The notes beneath the pieces were generated by a model. It was not told the DNA's origin, did not search any database, and saw only the letters and a list, made by a program, of their open reading frames with translations. The position numbers and the translations under genes are program-made. A DNA stretch of 64,000 nt, taken from Isoetes taiwanensis. Its lineage: Eukaryota > Streptophyta > Lycopodiopsida > Isoetales > Isoetaceae. How positions within the stretch are numbered: position 1 is the stretch's first letter; every line of letters starts with the position of its first letter. The stretch is from assembly GCA_021234155.1 (NCBI GenBank), contig JAJEKV010000074.1, positions 6,445,403-6,509,402 on the forward strand. Direction: 5' to 3'. This document shows positions 35,788 to 46,552 of the stretch, piece after piece.

Positions 35788-35945
35788 TTTGTGAATAAAA
35801 CATTATTGTCAAGCATATCAATGTCTAAAGCTTTTATTTGATTCAATTTTATTTTGTTACTAAAGGTTTGTGAATAAAACATTATTGTAGAGCATATCAG
35901 TGTCAAAAGCTTTTATTGATTCAATTTTATTTCACTAGTAAAATT
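35788..35945 (+). repeat. Tandem duplication, unit about 79 bp
   Basis: Two adjacent copies, each starting ggtttgtgaataaaacatta and ending with attcaattttatttt or attcaattttatttc, then agtaaa/tactaaa. Confidence 0.85.
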
Positions 35946-36244
35946 CTATTTTCTAAATTAATATCAATCTAACCAATTTCTTTCCTTTACGCTCATGCAC
36001 TACTATAGAATCTCTCAATCCATCAATTCCACATGACATTTCTTCGATGCACGAAGTTAACATGATGTTGATCCAACATTCTTGTACTAGAGAATCCAAT
36101 AAATGAAGATCAAGTTCAATTAGTCCCGCCACCATCGGTACCAACCACCACACATTGCATGGCGAAGACCCTATTGATGTGTTGTTATTATGGTTGGTTG
36201 GTTGGTTGGGTTTTCGTCGCGCCAAGTAAATAGGCTAAGCGCCC

Positions 36245-37372
36245 TCTGCAGTGATTTGTTTGATAGGCAAATCAACGAAGATGTATATCATTATCTTAAG
36301 CGCTATCTATTTTGAGTGCTTCAAAATTGCTATAATACTCTTCTTTGTCTTTCAATGGCTTAATAAATTTTTAAAATAATATGCTTTTAAAAGCGTATGT
36401 AATTAAGTTACATTATGCTATAATATTATAGTTACTCAGGCTTCATATTAGTTTTTTTTTTTTTTTTTGTTATAATGCTAGATATTACATATTACATATT
36501 GCTACATGTTTTGCATGTTTACATGTTTTTACATATGTTTGGTTTTTTTAGGGTCCAAAGGGCCCAAAATTTTTTTTAATATAACAACCAACACATAACT
36601 ACCATTAACATTAATTATCACAACCATTGGATCCAACACATTTAAATTAAAATCCCCCTTAAACCCCCTTTGGTTTGGGTGCATATTCACACGGGGGGTG
36701 ACGTAGGGCAGCGAGAGCCCTTATAATTATATTTTGCACGTACAAAATCAACACCATATAGTATTTTGCTTCAAATCTTATAGTATTTTGCAAATCTTGT
36801 TATACAGTATAGCAAATTTTGTATTTGCATACCCCACAAACGAGGAATTTTACGTACGGTGTAGATTAAGGAATAAGGGGTGAATATGCCTATCCAACAG
36901 CTCTCGTTGCCTGGAGTCACCCCCCGTGTGAATATGCACCCAAACCAAAGGGGGTTTAAGGGGAATTTTAATTTAAATGTGTTGGATCCAATGGTTGTGA
37001 TAATTAATGTTAATGGTAGTTATGTGTTGGTTGTTATATTAAAAAAAATTTTGGGCCCTTTGGACCCTAAAAAAACCAAACATATGTAAAAACATGTAAA
37101 CATGCAAAACATGTAGCAATATGTAATATGTAATATCTAGCATTATAACAAAAAAAAAAAAAAAAAAAAACTAATATGAAGCCTGAGTAACTATAATATT
37201 ATAGCATAATGTAACTTAATTACATACGCTTTAAAAGCATATTATTTAAAAATTTATTAAGCCATTGAAGACAGCAAGAGTATTATAGCAATTTTGAAGC
37301 ACTCAAAATAGATAGCGGCTTAAGATACGATATACATCTTCGTTGATTTGCCTATCAAACAGTCTGCAGACT
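36245..37372. mobile_element. Large foldback element A (arms about 470 bp)
   Basis: A long inverted repeat: left arm about 36245-36719, right arm about 36900-37372, spacer about 180 bp. The arms pair almost base for base. Examples are tgtttgataggcaaatcaac at the outer end, ttagggtccaaagggccc in the middle, and accccctttggtttgggtgc and gcatattcacacggggggtg at the inner end. Each arm contains a long A or T run. It has no coding capacity. The inner arms and spacer are shared with element B at 56.1-57.1 kb, but the outer arms are not. Confidence 0.9.
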
Positions 37373-39078
37373 TGGGGTTCGCTTCATTTCTTTGAAGGAA
37401 AGATTTCGTCAATGCTTTGAAGGTAAGAGTTCTGCTTCTCATTCCGTTCCTTTGCTTCTCAGACTGGGAATGTCGCTACATTCATCGGCATTTTTGTTTT
37501 TAGAGGAATCGTTGGAGGAGGTACATTTTCTTTGATGCGGGTTAATCCAGCACTTGCAATCTGTAAATCGATTCAGGTTAAGATGGTTAAGGCCGTTTTT
37601 GTAAGATCTTTACTTGGGATATGCTACTTGATGTTTTGGCTTCGTCTCAAATTTTTACATATAATGGCCATGATATTGCTCAGCAAGCTGGCAAATCTGG
37701 GCAGGTTAATCCAGGTCTTGCAATCTGTAAATCGATTCAGGCCAAGATGGGTCAAGGTTTTCTTGCAGCTTTCAAGAGTTTCGCATTGTTTCCAGCAATA
37801 TTTTAATTCTCCGGCCCCTTTTTATGTAATAATTGAAACATCTATCAATAAATCAATTTGTTGGTTGCCAACAATAACCATGATAACATTTAAGTTTTTG
37901 TACGTATTTACTTATATCACACACGATTTGCTTAATTAGTGTTACTTTATGCACTTATCTATAGAGTTATATTTGGGAAAAGATAATTTGGTATGAACAC
38001 AAAAAAAAGTCATAAACGGTAACAACTTTGATTTGACAAATCTTCCATTTTATCTATAGAGTTACGTTGCGAAAAGATAATTTGATATGCAAAAAAACGC
38101 AAATTTGATTTGATAAGTACATCAAATACCCATCTAAACACACACGTATTTATGCCCGCCGACAACCATAGGCACACATTCAAGTTAAATGCGCATGTAT
38201 TTAGCATGAGGTGTGCCTATTAAAGACCCTTTTGTTAAGATATATTGTTAGATTGAATGTGCGCATTTCAACCACTTACCTCTATCATCTACAACACTCT
38301 TCCTTTAGCAATCTCGCAGCAATAAAGGTGCAAAAAGTATACTCCCACATATGTTGAAGTCTCTCATCTGTAAGCACCTCACAAAAATTTGTAATTGAGA
38401 AAGGCAAGTCCACCAAACATCACTACTTAGATGGATTATATTCAAATGATAAAATGGTACACATTCTATTGGAACAAATAGAACTACGCTGCAATTGTAA
38501 TGGCTACGTCAAGTTATTTTGCGTACCCAACCTTTAGACTATAAGCACACAATACGACTTTAGAAATGCTAAGCCACGTTTATTGTTACGGAAAAAGAGA
38601 AAACAAGTGAATCTTCAGATAAGATAATACTGAAATACACTGAGAATTGGATTTTAACTTATACATCTTATATACACATAAGCAACCTTATCAAGTTGTT
38701 TTCTTTTTTGGTCATATCCTAACATACAAGTAGGATTGGAAAGAAATGAATTCAAATGGAAAAAAAGATGGACCTTAAATATATGCATGTTAACTTTCCA
38801 TAGCTCTACTGATTTGATGTGAAGCCAAATGAAATTATGAGCTAAAGCAAGACCAAAACAAGCATTGTTTTCTCTACAAAAATACATAAATGCAAAGTTA
38901 ATACATTGATGATACTGTCATTAGACAATTTCAATAATAAAAAATTTTATAAAAGTAAATAATGTCAATTCTTGCCAACATCAATGTGTTATTGTCGAAG
39001 TTGCACATAATGGACGTTAAAGGCCGAGGAAAAACACATGCCCAGGACATTAGCCCGGCAACGCCGGGCACACATTTA
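37373..39078. other. Intergenic region with a short direct repeat
   Basis: Contains two copies of ggttaatccag followed by cttgcaatctgtaaatcgat and tcagg, at about 37542-37580 and 37703-37741. Otherwise AT-rich with no recognised gene. Near 39053-39070 a GC-rich 18-bp stretch (agcccggcaacgccgggc) is a perfect-looking hairpin just beyond the stop of the next minus-strand gene. Confidence 0.5.
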
Positions 39079-39494
39079 CTAGTTGTCTCTAAACTCCTTC
39101 TTCCGAGCCAATGCAGCCGCTGTATGCTGCCAAGCAAATGCTCGAGCAAATTGAGTCCTCGCCTCATTATTCTGCAACTTCTTTTGATAAACTTTCGCCA
39201 CAAGATCCAATAATTCCTGCCGAAAACTGTGTTTAATCTCCTTCAGATTGATCTTTCCGTGATGAAGCGGAACTTTCCATACGGATAAGAAGTCGGATTT
39301 AGGGACTTCTTCTGCCTTGATCTGCTTCGGTTTTCTGCAGAAGAGGGTAAACCATGGAACTTTTTGAATTCAAATTCTGTTCTGGCAAAGACCTGCAACA
39401 AAGATCACATGAATTAGAAAAGGATAACGAAATAGAAAGAAAAAAAAAACCAATCTTGCAGGCTGCAGCTCACCTTACGACCTCCAGAATCCAT
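39079..39494 (-). CDS. Small unrecognised gene, at least two exons
   Basis: The minus strand offers ATG 39494 (MDSGGRK) followed by a donor cgtaag/gtgagc at 39474/39473 and an acceptor tgttgcag/gtc at 39392. A convincing coding frame then ends at TAG 39079: EEVPKSDFLSVWKVPLHHG, INLKEIKHSFRQELLDLVAK and NNEARTQFARAFAWQHTAAA. That C-terminal frame is not in phase with the simple MDSGGRK join, so either a different acceptor is used (ctctgcag/aaa at 39334 was considered and also gives a stop) or there is an indel. The helical, Lys/Glu/Gln-rich C-terminus looks real, but the family is unknown. It lies about 350 bp downstream of the H3-fold gene on the same strand and may or may not belong to the same locus. 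Confidence 0.35.
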
Positions 39495-39841
39495 CGAAGA
39501 AGCTCGAAGATTATTGCAAGCAAGGAATCGATCAAGCAAGGAATTGGCTTCGAGCAAGCAAGCAAGCGGTTTGGAATTCGAAATGTAAGCGAATTAAAAG
39601 TTTACGACACACTCAGATGATTATCTGCATGTTCGATCATTTCGCGCGCAGAAATCGAAGCTCTGCTATAGCCCTGCACCAGACCGTACCTGACACTTCA
39701 GACTGGCTGTCGCAAAACTTCAATACGCCCGTCCTGGCACATTTCAAAACTTCAACATTTCAAACTGGCCCGTCTAGTAAGCGAACCAGCACCAAAATAT
39801 AGGTGCTGATGACGTGCTGAAATTTCGCATTTTTGTACACG

Positions 39842-40801
39842 TCAATTAAAAAAATACCATTTCTTTATAAATTTGGCCAGCTCCATATATCTGGGCATAC
39901 ACGTGACTCTTCTCGCATGGAGAGCACATGCTAGGGAGTCTTCAAAATGTTGTATCAGCTTTTGCTCGGCTGCCTCCTGTAATGCAAGCAACATGTCGTC
40001 TATTACTCGCTTCTCCTTGTCGAACTCTTGCAAGATTTTGCAGGTAAGTCTTGCAAACGCGGCTCTTGGGATAAGAAGTCTATAGCTCTGCTAGAAATGC
40101 CGAATCTCTCGAGCAGCTTTAGCAAAGTGTGAGTCTGACTTCCGCTTCATGGGCTTCTTTGGTGGTATGGGTCTCTCTGAGTGGGGCTTCAAAGTGTTCT
40201 CTTTTGTTGGCCTTTCTCCTTCCACGTACGTCATCGTATTTTCTTCATAGTACTTGGAGTACACCTCGTACATCTTCATGTACTTCTTGTACTCCCCCCT
40301 CTTCTTCTTGTACTCCCCCTGATGCTTGAGTATATATGACTCCCATGCCAGCTTGACCTTCTTGGGATCTGTTGTTGCCTTCGGCCATGTCGGGTAGGGA
40401 GGTGGTGCTGCAACTTCTTGGTTCTCGGGATTGGAAGGTCCCGTCCCTTCTGTCGCGCAGGGAATCCTCCAAATGTCACCGTCCGACTCCGTTTTAGATC
40501 AGGCACCCATTCTGTTATCTTGACCCCTTTGCTTGGCGTGCTCTTGGTTTTCCTCTGGGGTTTCTTTGGCAGCTTTGGGTCTTTCCCTTTTTCCTCTCTC
40601 TGCTTCAGGCATTTTACCTTCTCTGCAAGTCTCCTTCTTTTTGCTGCCCTCTTCTGCTTGCCGATTTTCTCTTGGCGACGGCGCAGCTCCTCTGTTGCCG
40701 CACGGTCCTTCTCATTCTCGTCCTCCTCGTCCCCATGGTCCTGATTCTTCAGGTTCTCTTGCTGATCAGGGTCCTGTTGATGTTCTTGTTGATTCTCTTG
40801 G
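39842..40801 (-). pseudogene. Histone H3-fold protein with long charged tail, interrupted
   Basis: Reading down the minus strand from 40801: an open frame rich in Asp, Glu, Gln, Lys and Arg (DEEDENEKDRAATEELRRRQ, KKPQRKTKSTPSKGVKITEW, RQKGRDLPIPRTKK). A one-base frame change lies near 40390. Then come ATTDPKKVKLAWESYILKHQ, EYKKKRGEYKKYMKMYEVYS and KPMKRKSDSHFAKAAREIRHF, and a TAG at 40091-40093. After it, in the same frame, is QSYRLLIPRAAFARLTCKIL, then DDMLLALQEAAEQKLIQHFE and DSLACALHARRVTCMPRYME, LAKFIKKW and a stop at 39842. This aligns without gaps to the histone H3 fold: alphaN REIRxxQ, alpha1, ALQEA, the FED....CA.HA.RVT.MP....LA..I signature. The TAG replaces the conserved Gln of REIRxxQ. 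Loop 1 has canonical H3 length rather than the longer CENH3 loop. The upstream end is cut by LTR sequence at 40802, so the true start is unknown. Confidence 0.75.
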
Positions 40802-41443
40802 GTGATGCATCGCCTTCAATGAGGTTCAAGTCGTAAACCGGCAGTGGCCCTCTAGTCGCCTGTGATGGGCATGCGTGCCTCTGGAGGGGGCTGATCCCCT
40901 TCCTGCCTCATTGGGCATGGGGAGATGAAACCTAGTAGTAGCCCCTTTGGCTACACACCCGGCAGGCTACGATCCAGTCCCAAAACTCTTCAATCTATTC
41001 TGCAAAGTATGCACAGGAGGGGCAGATGGAGAGGACTACCCAACATCCATGTTCCTATGCGAGCCCAATCCATTGCCATGAATTCTGTCTGCCATGACTT
41101 CTGGAGACTCGAGTCGTCATTCTATACCCCTTGAGTTTGAGCCGTGGGTAGGATCTCCCTTGTGATGATGTTGTTGATATGCTTTTACATGTATGCTATG
41201 GAAAGGCACCATTCGAGGTGGAGCCATTTATGGTTGATGTCATATGCTCATGTTTATTTACGCTTCCGCAGCTAGGATAATCCCGAGGGAAGATGGGACA
41301 ATTGACACGTCCATTCTTCCTCACCGATTCCCTGGTAGGGGATGGGTGCTAGGTGGACGGCCCCTATCGACTTGGTTGCCAGGGGGATGAACTCCGGCTT
41401 CGAATATGATCGGAGCATCATAGACGGAGTAGGGGACGTCACA
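40802..41443 (+). repeat. 5'-truncated LTR, plus orientation
   Basis: Closely matches the complement of 24100-24725 and ends ggggacgtcaca just before a primer-binding site, so it is the downstream part of a 5' LTR. The upstream part of the LTR is missing. The junction at 40802 abuts the H3-fold gene. Confidence 0.75.
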
Positions 41444-41444
41444 A

Positions 41445-41456
41445 TGGTATCAAAGC
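41445..41456 (+). promoter_or_regulatory. Primer-binding site for tRNA-iMet
   Basis: TGGTATCAAAGC, one base from the plant consensus TGGTATCAGAGC complementary to the 3' end of initiator-Met tRNA, located 1 base after the LTR end. It would prime minus-strand DNA synthesis. It fixes the element's orientation as plus. Confidence 0.8.
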
Positions 41457-41639
41457 CATGATCTTTGTAGACCAAGATCGGGTGACCAAATTCCCTGATA
41501 GAACTAATAGTAGATCTTCATCCTTGGGGATAACAACCCAAACATGAACCTCGAAAAATTGGAATTTTTTTTCCCCCAATCCTTAGAACAATAAATTAAC
41601 ATAATGTTAATTAGGAAAGAAAAACTAGAAACCCTGAAA

Positions 41640-41945
41640 AATTCTGGCCATTAGGGAGTCACCCCTCACAAAGTGCGCCCAGGCCCTTTTTAAAATTTTG
41701 GAAGTGCCTCTCGCGCAATTTGACCAATTTTGACCTAGAAAAATGCATGACTGGACTAATCTAATAGTCCAAATAGCTTAAAATTTGAAATTCAGCCAGA
41801 AAAACATGTTCTAACACTAAGAAACTGTTTAGAAAAACTAAAATAGAACAAAAAAGGAGTAACCCCTCACAGAGTGCGCCCAGACCCTTTTCAAAAAATT
41901 TGAAAGTGCCTCTTGTGCACTGTGCGAGTGGTAGCAGTATTTTTT
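41640..41945 (+). repeat. Doubled leader module of the LTR family
   Basis: Two copies: gagtcacccctcacaaagtg ... ttttggaagtgcctctcgcg and agtaacccctcacagagtgc ... tttgaaagtgcctcttgtgc, about 200 bp apart. They correspond to the reverse-complement pair at 28.08-28.40 kb. Confidence 0.75.
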
Positions 41946-41959
41946 GTCGAAATGAATAT

Positions 41960-43075
41960 CTTATGCTGGAATGTCATAGTACTTAGATAGCTTGAACTTC
42001 TAACTATCCCTTGTATGTATAGTTGTATGATTAATCTCTATTTAATGTGCTATTTGAAGTGATGGACAGATGTATGCATTGTGATAGTTCTCATTCTGTT
42101 CCTCTTGTGTTTGTGGGGATTAAGGGAGGTAGAGATCTAAAGGCCATGTGGAAATAGAGATGCTCCTAGCTAAAACCCCTTAAATCCTGTGAATTGCGGC
42201 CTCTGCATAAGAACCCACCTGGCTGTGGATGCTATGCCAAGATTGAACACCATACAACGGATATGATGGTGAAGTGGAGGTGGAGCCCTGCCTAGCATGG
42301 CTAGGGCTCCTATAGTGTGCTAGACTTATAATTGGTCACTGCATGTGGGCCGAGTATGAGTCTGAGACCCCTTGGGTCACAGGATATGTGCCTATAGGGA
42401 CGTCCTACCCTCGATAGGTGCAGCTGGGGTTGGCCTACGGGTTGTGGAGGGTAAGTCAGGTACAGATGCATGGATGCTAGTGGTGCCATGATGCTCTAGC
42501 CACCCATGGAACCATCCGGGAGGGGATTTGCCTCATTCCTGTCCCATCGGACTGGGGAGATCTAACCTGGTGTAGTGTTATAGGGTGGCTCCATGAGATT
42601 ACGTCTTCGGAAGGCATATTTCAGCCTTTCCAGCAAAGTGTGCACAGGAGGGACGGATGGAGTGGACTACCCTAGATTGTTCTATGCCAGTCAATACCAT
42701 TGTCATGATTCCGTCTGTTGTTATCTAGAGACCCTGACTGTCAGTTGAACATCTTGAGTCTGAGCCCATGGTAGAACCCTCATTTATGATGTATTTTATA
42801 TGTTATGTTGTTGGTCATCTTTGATATATATAGATGGGCCACCCTTTGGGGTGGTATATTATCTTATGTGTATTGTTGCCATTGCTAACATGTATGTACG
42901 CTTCCACCATATAGGATATCCCATAGAAGGCATGGGACGAATGATACCTCCGTGCCCTTCACCCCGATACTTGGCCATCACAATGATCCGAGTTAGACGG
43001 TGGGCCTTTCCTTGGTGATTGAATTGCCACGGGAGGAGAATTTCCCGTATTTCTACGATGAGAGCATCGTATAGG
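41960..43075 (+). repeat. Second, divergent LTR copy
   Basis: Collinear with the family LTR but much diverged: gcggcctctgcataagaacc (42198), ctggggagatctaacc (42552), cagcaaagtgtgcacaggag (42632) and gatgagagcatcgta (43058). The internal region between the leader modules and this LTR is essentially gone, so the 40.8-43.1 kb stretch is an LTR-leader-LTR remnant or two nested fragments. No coding sequence. Confidence 0.6.
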
Positions 43076-44908
43076 TTCGGGGAGCAAGAGAAATGATCAA
43101 TATTTTTATTAAGTCTTAAACACATCTACACAAATGCAAGTTCAACCTTTCTTGCAGTGTGAGGCTATCCGTGTTGCAGCCAAATGGGATTTTTGTGTAG
43201 GTGGATAGTGTTTTCTTTTGTTTGATTCCATTGATGGACAGGGAAATTCATGGAAATTCAAATCTGTTATGCCTTAGTTGGGGTCAGGAGCTAGGTTTTG
43301 GAGCCAGGTTCATCAATATAGATTTGGTTCTTCATCTTCTGGGTCTGCTATAGGATTAAATTTGTTATGCAAGCGTAGGAAAAAACATCAATTTGATGGT
43401 CTTCCTTTGCATTCATTTCCTTATCCTTTGCACCATCATGGAATTTTTGAGTTTTGAATTGCTATTTGTCTCGAAATAGCTCTGATATTGCATCTTTTTT
43501 ATTTTTGGCTATTCGTTGTCCTTCTAGCCAACTTGTTTTCTTGCTTAGTTAACTTATAAATACATTGGGGTTGTTTGTTGGATTGTTCCTCATGCCGTTC
43601 TTGATCATGCCAGGCTTAGAAGCTTCTATTGCATCTCTGGCTTTCTCATATCTCCTTTCTTGATGGTTTCTTTTATTCTAAGTTGTTGCAGTTTTCAAAG
43701 GTCTATTTTCTATTCTTGTTTATTTTATCTTTACATTTGTTTTTGCATTTTCTAGCCAGTTTTAGTAGGTTTCCAATGATGCACTAATAGCATGGAATGT
43801 TTGTTTCCATGCATCCTTAGAAGCATGTGGACATAGTTATGATTTTCCAGATCATTGGATCGATATTGTCCCAAGGACGAGCATGCATGCATTTTTGGAC
43901 CATTGAGTTCGTTATTTGAAGAAGTCTTAGACACCTTCTCATATCGGCAATTGAAATAGACATCAGCATGCAACCTAACTAGGAAGGACATTACATGGGA
44001 GCTTTTTTTTCTGAACTAGCATACTATAGAAAAAAAAAGCTCAAAGGAATTCTGTTGTATCTATCTTTCTTTTTTAAGTTCCTTGGTGCCGAATAAGGCG
44101 TCGTAGAAACTTTAATAGCCAAAGATAAGAGCCCGATGATAATCAGCTATACCCACCACACAACTAAAACCACATAAGAGTCTTTGAGCCCAAACTCCAC
44201 TGCCTGGCAAATTGCATTTCCACCATTGTGGATCAAAACTGGCATAATGATCCTAATCAAGCATGTCAAACTAGGGATCAAAAGAGTGGGAGTTAGGCTC
44301 GAGGATTACCAGTTGGAGTTCTTATTTTCCGGTTGACGCTTTTGCATGCCTAGAAAAAAAATAGTAGCAAAAGCAAAGTTTATATGTAAAATTCGATATA
44401 TTTGAACTTTAGTATATAGGAAATCCGGTATACACTAACACACTAACATACATAGGCAAATTTTCTGGTTATACCTCAAATATTTTTCGAACCCTGTATC
44501 AAACACCTAAACATCGCCACAATAAGGTGGTCATGTCACTGGATTTAATACCCTAAGTCTAACTTGCTTGAACGCATCAACAAAGCTTACCTACAAATTG
44601 CATATAATAGTTACTCATGATTGCAGGTGATTGCCATATATGGCTGCAAATATTTTCCCAAACAATATTCCTATAATATTCTCTCACCCACCACAAAGAC
44701 AACCAAATGCACCCACCAAAGCAATATATCGACCATTGAAAACCTTGCCTAATTTAGTCGAAACGATTGCCAAGACTATAGCTCTATTTATAGCGTGATT
44801 CTAGGAAACTCTAATTTATAAGAAAGTGTGTGTGGATTAAGACAATGAAGTTTTGGACATGAAGAAGATGGAAAAGAGGAAAACAAGCTCTGACCTAGAG
44901 CTCTGGCT
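43076..44908. other. Intergenic region upstream of the trihelix gene
   Basis: About 1.8 kb, AT-rich and featureless by eye. Its right part should contain the promoter of the plus-strand trihelix gene. No transposon or RNA signature was found. Confidence 0.4.
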
Positions 44909-45511
44909 ATGGCTATGGCCGACGGACTTGGGTCCTTTGCAGCAGACCACCCACATATGCCCCCCCAAGCTTCTGCCCATGCAGATGCCCAAATGCTTAA
45001 CATGTTGCAGCGAGCTACCGGATCTCGCCGTGATAAAAAGGATTGCCCAGAATGGTCCGACCCAGCCATTGATGCGTTGATCGATTGCTACCTCGATAAA
45101 TACATGCGTCTTCAAAGAGGTAACCTTCGTACCTGCGATTGGCAGGATATTGTCCGCAGATTGAATGAGAAATGTGGCTGTGAGAAATCTAGATTTACTT
45201 ATAGTCAGTGTAAGAATAAGCTCGATTCAATGAAAAAGAGATACAAGATAGAGAAGGAGAGAAGAATGGCTACTGGTGGTAAAGGTAGACGATGGAAATG
45301 GTTTGCTAAGGTTGATAAAATTATGGGGAAGATTCCTAAAGTTCAGAATAGTCCTGAGGGTATTATGAATGGAGATGAGCTAGATGTTATGTCCCCAGAT
45401 GACGAGCTCGCGCTGCCGCTGTCTGAAGATGTTGCCCCCTCTTTGCACATGCGAAACCATCACGAAGACTCCATCGTTTTGTATAGGTACGTACTGGGTT
45501 TAGGAAGTTAA
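44909..45511 (+). CDS. Trihelix (SANT/MADF-like) transcription factor
   Basis: A 200-codon frame from ATG 44909, encoding a plant-specific trihelix DNA-binding protein expected to act in the nucleus on GT-type promoter elements. The domain spans residues about 47-145. It starts CPEWSDPAIDALIDCYLDKY (first Trp), has CDWQDIVRRLNEK (second Trp) and YSQCKNKLDSMKKRYKIEK (third helix), then a basic linker and the fourth amphipathic helix WKWFAKVDKIMG. The N-terminus is short and rich in Ala/His/Met. The tail is acidic (DELDVMSPDDELALPLSEDV). Near the end, gtatag/gtacgt at 45485 is a good splice donor, so the last about 9 codons may be intronic and the true C-terminus may lie in a later exon that I could not identify. 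The domain most resembles the ASIL-type branch, but I do not assign a member. Confidence 0.8.
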   Translation: MAMADGLGSFAADHPHMPPQASAHADAQMLNMLQRATGSRRDKKDCPEWSDPAIDALIDCYLDKYMRLQRGNLRTCDWQDIVRRLNEKCGCEKSRFTYSQCKNKLDSMKKRYKIEKERRMATGGKGRRWKWFAKVDKIMGKIPKVQNSPEGIMNGDELDVMSPDDELALPLSEDVAPSLHMRNHHEDSIVLYRYVLGLGS

Positions 45512-45899
45512 TGCTTAGCAATTTACCAAAATTCTCACAGCATATGTTTTTCATGGAACTGCAATCTAGGAAAATAAGCAACATCTTCCAGGTAGAAAGA
45601 AGCCTCTCACAGATGTAGTTTTATGCATGTTACAAAAGCTAAAGGGAAGACTTGTTCCTGTTGCATGAGAGACTTAAGAAATGGATCAAGGCTGTATGCA
45701 TATAAATATCATGTCATTCATAGAAGGTATGTACAACCGATTAGAAGAGGAAACAGTGCGGTGGTACAGGCAGTATAAGGGTGTTGAGATATTTATAAAA
45801 TAAGAGCATCAAAAGTTCGAAAATTTCCTCTCTGTTTTGGAGAAATATGCTGTTTGTCCACACTTACTCCTATGTTATCTTTGCCTCTAATATCAGGAA

Positions 45900-46552
45900 A
45901 TGCTGCTATGTGACAGGAACAGCATAGGTAAAGACAAACTCATAATGCATGGAATGAAATTCTGTGGACCACATGGGGTGTACAGTGAGGACAAAAAGCA
46001 TTTTCAGAAGATCATAGTTGATATGGATTTATGGTTGGGCGCCGACAAGGCTCTTCAACCAGAACATTCTGTCAGCTACAAAGAAGTGTACAGGTATGGT
46101 TTTCCTTCCGCTCTTATAACTGAGACTTGAGCACTGAATGTTTAGGTTAAGGGCTCTTTGAAGGAATTTTCTATCTTGAAAGGGGGATTGCCATCTTCTT
46201 TCATAGCTTGTTAACCTTGCCCTATCTGCTTCCCCATTAACGAAAGACACTATCACTGAACAACAGGCACTATCCTCAGACTTCTGATTGTACATGAATT
46301 ATGTAATGCACTTTGATTGCCTCTGCTTTTCTGAAAATGCTTATTACTTTTTACAGACTGGTCTGCTCGATTGTGGAAGGCTTGCCACAAAGTCTTTTAC
46401 AGTCATTGTCAAACTCCATCGCCTGTGGTGTTTTGAAAGAGTTTACTACAATCACAGATGTTCGTGTGAAGGTTGGAATCCCACATATAGATTCTATAGA
46501 TTATGTAGGAGTGGAAGTATTTAGGAGCAGTACAAATATCACACTCCAATAG
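45900..46552 (+). CDS. FOLB: Dihydroneopterin aldolase, two exons
   Basis: Exon 1 45900-46094 and exon 2 46358-46552 (introns GT-AG: tgtacag/gtatgg, tttacag/actgg) give about 129 residues, the family's usual length. FolB cleaves 7,8-dihydroneopterin to 6-hydroxymethyl-dihydropterin and glycolaldehyde in cytosolic folate (pterin branch) synthesis. It is an octamer in other organisms. Recognisable are KDKLIMHGMKFCGPHGVYSE (start of the first strand and the pterin-site GxHGV), IVDMDLWLGADKA and SVSYKEVYR at the exon junction, then SIVEGLPQSLLQSLSNSIA, FTTITDVRVKVGIPHID and SIDYVGVEVFR. An acceptor-like atatcag lies directly before 45896, so a 5' UTR intron is likely. The spacing of 390 bp from the trihelix gene is tight, but a splice join between the two gave a stop, so they are treated as separate genes. 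Confidence 0.88.

Noticed and set aside
39842-40200. CENH3 (centromeric H3) assignment for the H3-fold ORF
   Set aside because: Loop 1 has canonical H3 length, and the long charged tail does not resemble plant CENH3 tails; kept as an unassigned H3-fold protein.
45485-45900. Fusion of the trihelix gene to FolB through a shared intron
   Set aside because: Joining donor 45485 to acceptor 45895 gives an in-frame stop after about ten codons, so two genes are more likely.
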